Below, piece by piece: positions 43,883 through 46,199 of a stretch of DNA of 46,199 nucleotides. The notes under the pieces were generated by a model. It ran no database searches. It was not told where the DNA came from and was given only the letters and a program-made list of their open reading frames with translations. Numbering within the stretch: position 1 is the first letter of the stretch; every line of letters begins with the position of its first letter. The stretch is from DATFYP01 sp035626235 (GTDB taxonomy: Archaea; Thermoproteota; Nitrososphaeria; Nitrososphaerales; Gagatemarchaeaceae). The translations under genes and the position numbers were made by a program. The stretch spans positions 1-46,199 of the forward strand of contig DASPOB010000023.1 in NCBI GenBank assembly GCA_035626235.1, written 5' to 3'.

Positions 43883-45460
43883 TTGCAGCTATTCAGCCTA
43901 GATATTGAAGAAATTCCCAGGCGGATCAAGGACGGAAGCGTCACCATAGCCGTCGTCGGCCTCGGGCACGTGGGCCTTCCCCTCTCGTTGCTCTTCGCGT
44001 CACACGGAGCCTCCGTGCTGGGGTGCGAGCTTGAGGGGGAGTACCTCGACAAACTGCGCAAGGGAGTGTCTCCCATCGTGGAGCACTCTTCGCTGAGGCT
44101 CGGAGAGCGCGTTCTAGATGCAACCTGTCCCACCTGCGGCGTCAGGATTCTTCACGGGTCGGGGGACGACTTCTGCCCCAACTGTATGAAGGTCGCCGAG
44201 GTCGTGAGAGGGGAGGTTCGCCTGACCGGAAGAAGCCACAACGTCTCCAGCGCCGACGTTGGGGACGAGATGGGCTCGCTGCTCACGGAGTCGCTCAGGA
44301 CCGGCAGGCTGTCGCTGACGAGCAACGTCACGGACGGGGTGAGACGCTCGGACATCGTAATAGTCTGCGTCGGCACCCCCATCGACGCCAAGAAGAGTCC
44401 GAACCTCAAGCCTCTTCTCTCAGCGGCGAAGGACATCGGCCGAGGACTCAGGAAGGGCACCATGGTGATTCTCAAGAGCACCGTGTCACCTGGAACGACC
44501 GAGGACGTCTTCGCGCCGATTCTCGAGCGCGAATCAGGCCTGAAGAGGGGGAAAGACTTCGGGCTGGCACACGTCCCGGAGACCACCCTAGAGGGGCTGT
44601 CCCTGCTCGGCAACAGGACGCTGCCCAAGACGGTGGGGGGCATTGACAGGAGGAGCTCTGAGCTGGCCGCCGCCGTCTTCAGGGTCTTCGACGTGCCCGT
44701 CTACACATTCGGGAGCCCGAGGGTCACGGAGGCGGCGAAGCTCTTCCAGAACATCTATCGCGATGTCAACGTAGCCCTGGCCAACGAGCTGGCCCTCGCC
44801 TCGGAAGCCCTGGGACTGGACGTGACCGAGGTTCTGGAAGCGGCCAGGAGCGAGCCCAAGACTCATCTTCTTACCCCCGGTCCTGGCGCAGGAGGATACT
44901 GCCTGCCCAAGGACACGTACTACCTGACCCACCCTGCGATCCCGAGGGGCTTCAAGCCTAGGGTTCTCTCCGTGGCGCGAAAAGTCAACGAGGGGATGCC
45001 CGCGCACGTCGTCCGGCTGGTCAAGGATGCGTGCGCTGAAGTCGGGATCCCCGTCAGGGGCACGACGGTTGCGACGCTCGGGCTCTCGTTCAAGGGCAAC
45101 ACGGCCGACACCAGGGACTCGCCGAGCGTACCGGTGATTCGAAAGCTGGCCGCCGCGGGAATGAAGGTATTGGCCCACGATCCCCTTGCGAGCCCCAGAC
45201 CAGCGTTGGACGGCATCCGCGGCGTCGCCTTCGCCAAGGAACTCGAGGACGCCCTCCGAAGGGCAGACGCCCTGGTGCTCCTCACAGACCATCTCGAGTA
45301 CAGGGCACTGACGGGAAGGGGGCTCTCGGACCTGGCCCCGAAGCTCAAGGTGGTCGTCGATGCCCGGCACGTCTTCGACCCACCGGAGATGGCCCGACTC
45401 CACTACGCCTACAGAGGGGTAGGCAGAGCCGGGGTAAAGGGAAGATCCCCCAGGCCTTGA
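43883..45460 (+). CDS. UDP-sugar (UDP-ManNAc/UDP-glucose type) dehydrogenase with inserted zinc ribbon
   Basis: A 525-residue nucleotide-sugar dehydrogenase that oxidises a UDP-hexose to the uronic acid with two NAD+. Motifs: Rossmann IAVVGLGHVGLPLSLLFA, VIVCVGTPID, KSTVSPGTTE, KLFQNIYRDVNVALANELA, and the catalytic Cys340 in GPGAGGYCLPKDT; NTADTRDSPS marks the C-terminal domain. The arrangement is closest to WecC-like enzymes. Unusually, between the Rossmann beta-alpha units there is an insert of about 60 residues with two CxxC pairs (Cys82, 85, 98 and 101), a probable zinc ribbon. TTG 43883 is preceded by GGTGGAGG. It ends with a TTGA overlap into the next gene. Confidence 0.9.
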   Translation: MQLFSLDIEEIPRRIKDGSVTIAVVGLGHVGLPLSLLFASHGASVLGCELEGEYLDKLRKGVSPIVEHSSLRLGERVLDATCPTCGVRILHGSGDDFCPNCMKVAEVVRGEVRLTGRSHNVSSADVGDEMGSLLTESLRTGRLSLTSNVTDGVRRSDIVIVCVGTPIDAKKSPNLKPLLSAAKDIGRGLRKGTMVILKSTVSPGTTEDVFAPILERESGLKRGKDFGLAHVPETTLEGLSLLGNRTLPKTVGGIDRRSSELAAAVFRVFDVPVYTFGSPRVTEAAKLFQNIYRDVNVALANELALASEALGLDVTEVLEAARSEPKTHLLTPGPGAGGYCLPKDTYYLTHPAIPRGFKPRVLSVARKVNEGMPAHVVRLVKDACAEVGIPVRGTTVATLGLSFKGNTADTRDSPSVPVIRKLAAAGMKVLAHDPLASPRPALDGIRGVAFAKELEDALRRADALVLLTDHLEYRALTGRGLSDLAPKLKVVVDARHVFDPPEMARLHYAYRGVGRAGVKGRSPRP

Positions 45461-46035
45461 AGTCAGCGGGGGGCCTGGGCAGGGCCGGCATCACACTGGT
45501 CGTCGTCTACGCGGCGCTGATCCTAGCTTTCACCGTCATTGGAATGGCGGTCGCGCCGCCGGACGCCCAGGTCGGGGCCGCCCGTCCGGCGAACGACATC
45601 CCGGTACACCTGTCCGAACTCTTGGCTTTCGGTCTGCTCCTGGGGGCCATGAGTGCAGTCATCGGCGGCATAAGGGGTCTCCCGTTGGTCATCCTGGCGC
45701 CCATGCTCGTCGTCCTCCTGGACCTGGACCATCTCCCTGCGTACATCGGGCTGGCACAACCGATCAGGCCCGCCCACTCCTTCGTTTTCATCGCGGTTGC
45801 CGTTGTTTGCACGGCGATAGTCTTAAGGCGGCTCGATTTGGAACTGGCACTCTTGTCAGCATTCACTGGCCACCTTGCGGTAGACGAAGGGCTCTTCGCG
45901 CCGTTCTCGCCCCTCTCGTACGGGTACGTGCTCCTAGACCAGTACAGGCTCCCCTTGATCGCATGCTCATTGGCCGCCGCCCTTCTCTCCGGGTACTTCT
46001 TGCGCAGGGGCAACAGGGGAGGACCCTCCCGGTGA
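45457..46035 (+). CDS. YdjM-like membrane protein (metal-dependent hydrolase family)
   Basis: A 192-residue membrane protein with about five helices. It has the His/Asp pattern of the YdjM/DUF457 family: His51, LDLDHL (Asp89, Asp91, His92), AHS (His107) and TGHLAVDEG (His139, Asp143). Members are predicted membrane-embedded metal-dependent hydrolases, some with phospholipid-related roles, but the substrate is unknown. TTG 45457 overlaps the dehydrogenase stop and its own stop overlaps the next start (GTGA), so it sits inside a nucleotide-sugar dehydrogenase operon. Confidence 0.7.
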   Translation: MKSAGGLGRAGITLVVVYAALILAFTVIGMAVAPPDAQVGAARPANDIPVHLSELLAFGLLLGAMSAVIGGIRGLPLVILAPMLVVLLDLDHLPAYIGLAQPIRPAHSFVFIAVAVVCTAIVLRRLDLELALLSAFTGHLAVDEGLFAPFSPLSYGYVLLDQYRLPLIACSLAAALLSGYFLRRGNRGGPSR

Positions 46036-46199
46036 CCGGGTTGCAATCAGCGTTGCCTGGAACGCCGGCCGACGTAAAGAAGGTGGGCACCCTGCTAAGG
46101 CAAGGAAAGGTCAGGGTCACGGTATTTGGGCTGGGCAGAATCGGCCTCCCCACGGCTGCCGTGTTCGCGGAGGCGGGTGCCAGGGTCACCGGGGTGGAC
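46032..46199 (+). CDS. Nucleotide-sugar dehydrogenase, N-terminal fragment (runs off window)
   Basis: A partial gene of 56 codons starting at GTG 46032 (GTGA overlap). After a short leader it reads VRVTVFGLGRIGLPTAAVFA, then EAGARVTGVD, the dinucleotide-binding opening of UDP-glucose/UDP-ManNAc dehydrogenases. It is a second such enzyme beside the one at 43883 and would supply a different or the same uronic acid. The remainder lies beyond the right edge. Confidence 0.8.
   Translation, partial: MTGLQSALPGTPADVKKVGTLLRQGKVRVTVFGLGRIGLPTAAVFAEAGARVTGVD

Overview
The window looks like a large archaeal surface-polysaccharide / protein-glycosylation locus. Archaeal origin is inferred from four things: an archaeosortase with the Cys-Arg-His triad; a short secreted protein ending in a PQFG-type sorting tail (PEFG-CTERM tails are known from Nitrososphaeria); a geranylgeranyl-reductase-family gene next to a UbiA prenyltransferase; and TATA-like elements just upstream of isolated genes. 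GC content is high, and TTG and GTG starts are very common. A Thermoproteota/Nitrososphaeria-like or Thermoplasmatota-like lineage is plausible, but no rRNA or other marker gene is present to settle it.

Layout. (1) About 40-28418, plus strand: one tightly packed block of 17 genes, most joined by 4-base NTGA stop/start overlaps. It encodes two polysaccharide deacetylases, five GT4 and one GT2 glycosyltransferases, a UDP-sugar epimerase, an alcohol dehydrogenase/Gfo-Idh-MocA fusion, a Wzx-type flippase, a probable (alpha/alpha)6-barrel sugar enzyme, four membrane proteins (one with an exosortase-like N-terminal half) and two very large secreted, C-terminally anchored proteins. (2) 28643-30791: two isoprenoid-lipid genes. 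(3) 30936-39902: a polysaccharide pyruvyl transferase followed by an unusual set of two paralogous GT2 enzymes flanking three paralogous QueC-like PP-loop ATPases, interrupted by one minus-strand secreted protein. (4) 40028-43656: a PQFG-tailed secreted protein, a secreted multidomain protein, and the archaeosortase on the minus strand. (5) 43883-46199: a nucleotide-sugar dehydrogenase carrying an inserted zinc ribbon, a YdjM-like membrane protein, and the start of a second nucleotide-sugar dehydrogenase that runs off the window.

How it may work (inference): dehydrogenases and the epimerase supply UDP-uronic acids or related sugars; GT4 and GT2 enzymes build a glycan on a membrane lipid carrier, possibly processed by the prenyltransferase/reductase pair; deacetylases, the pyruvyl transferase and the QueC-like enzymes decorate it; the flippase exports it; the archaeosortase and giant anchored proteins organise the surface. 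The QueC-like trio is the best candidate for something undescribed. QueC activates a carboxylate with ATP and adds ammonia, so a carboxylate-amidating step on uronic acids or another glycan substituent is a testable idea.
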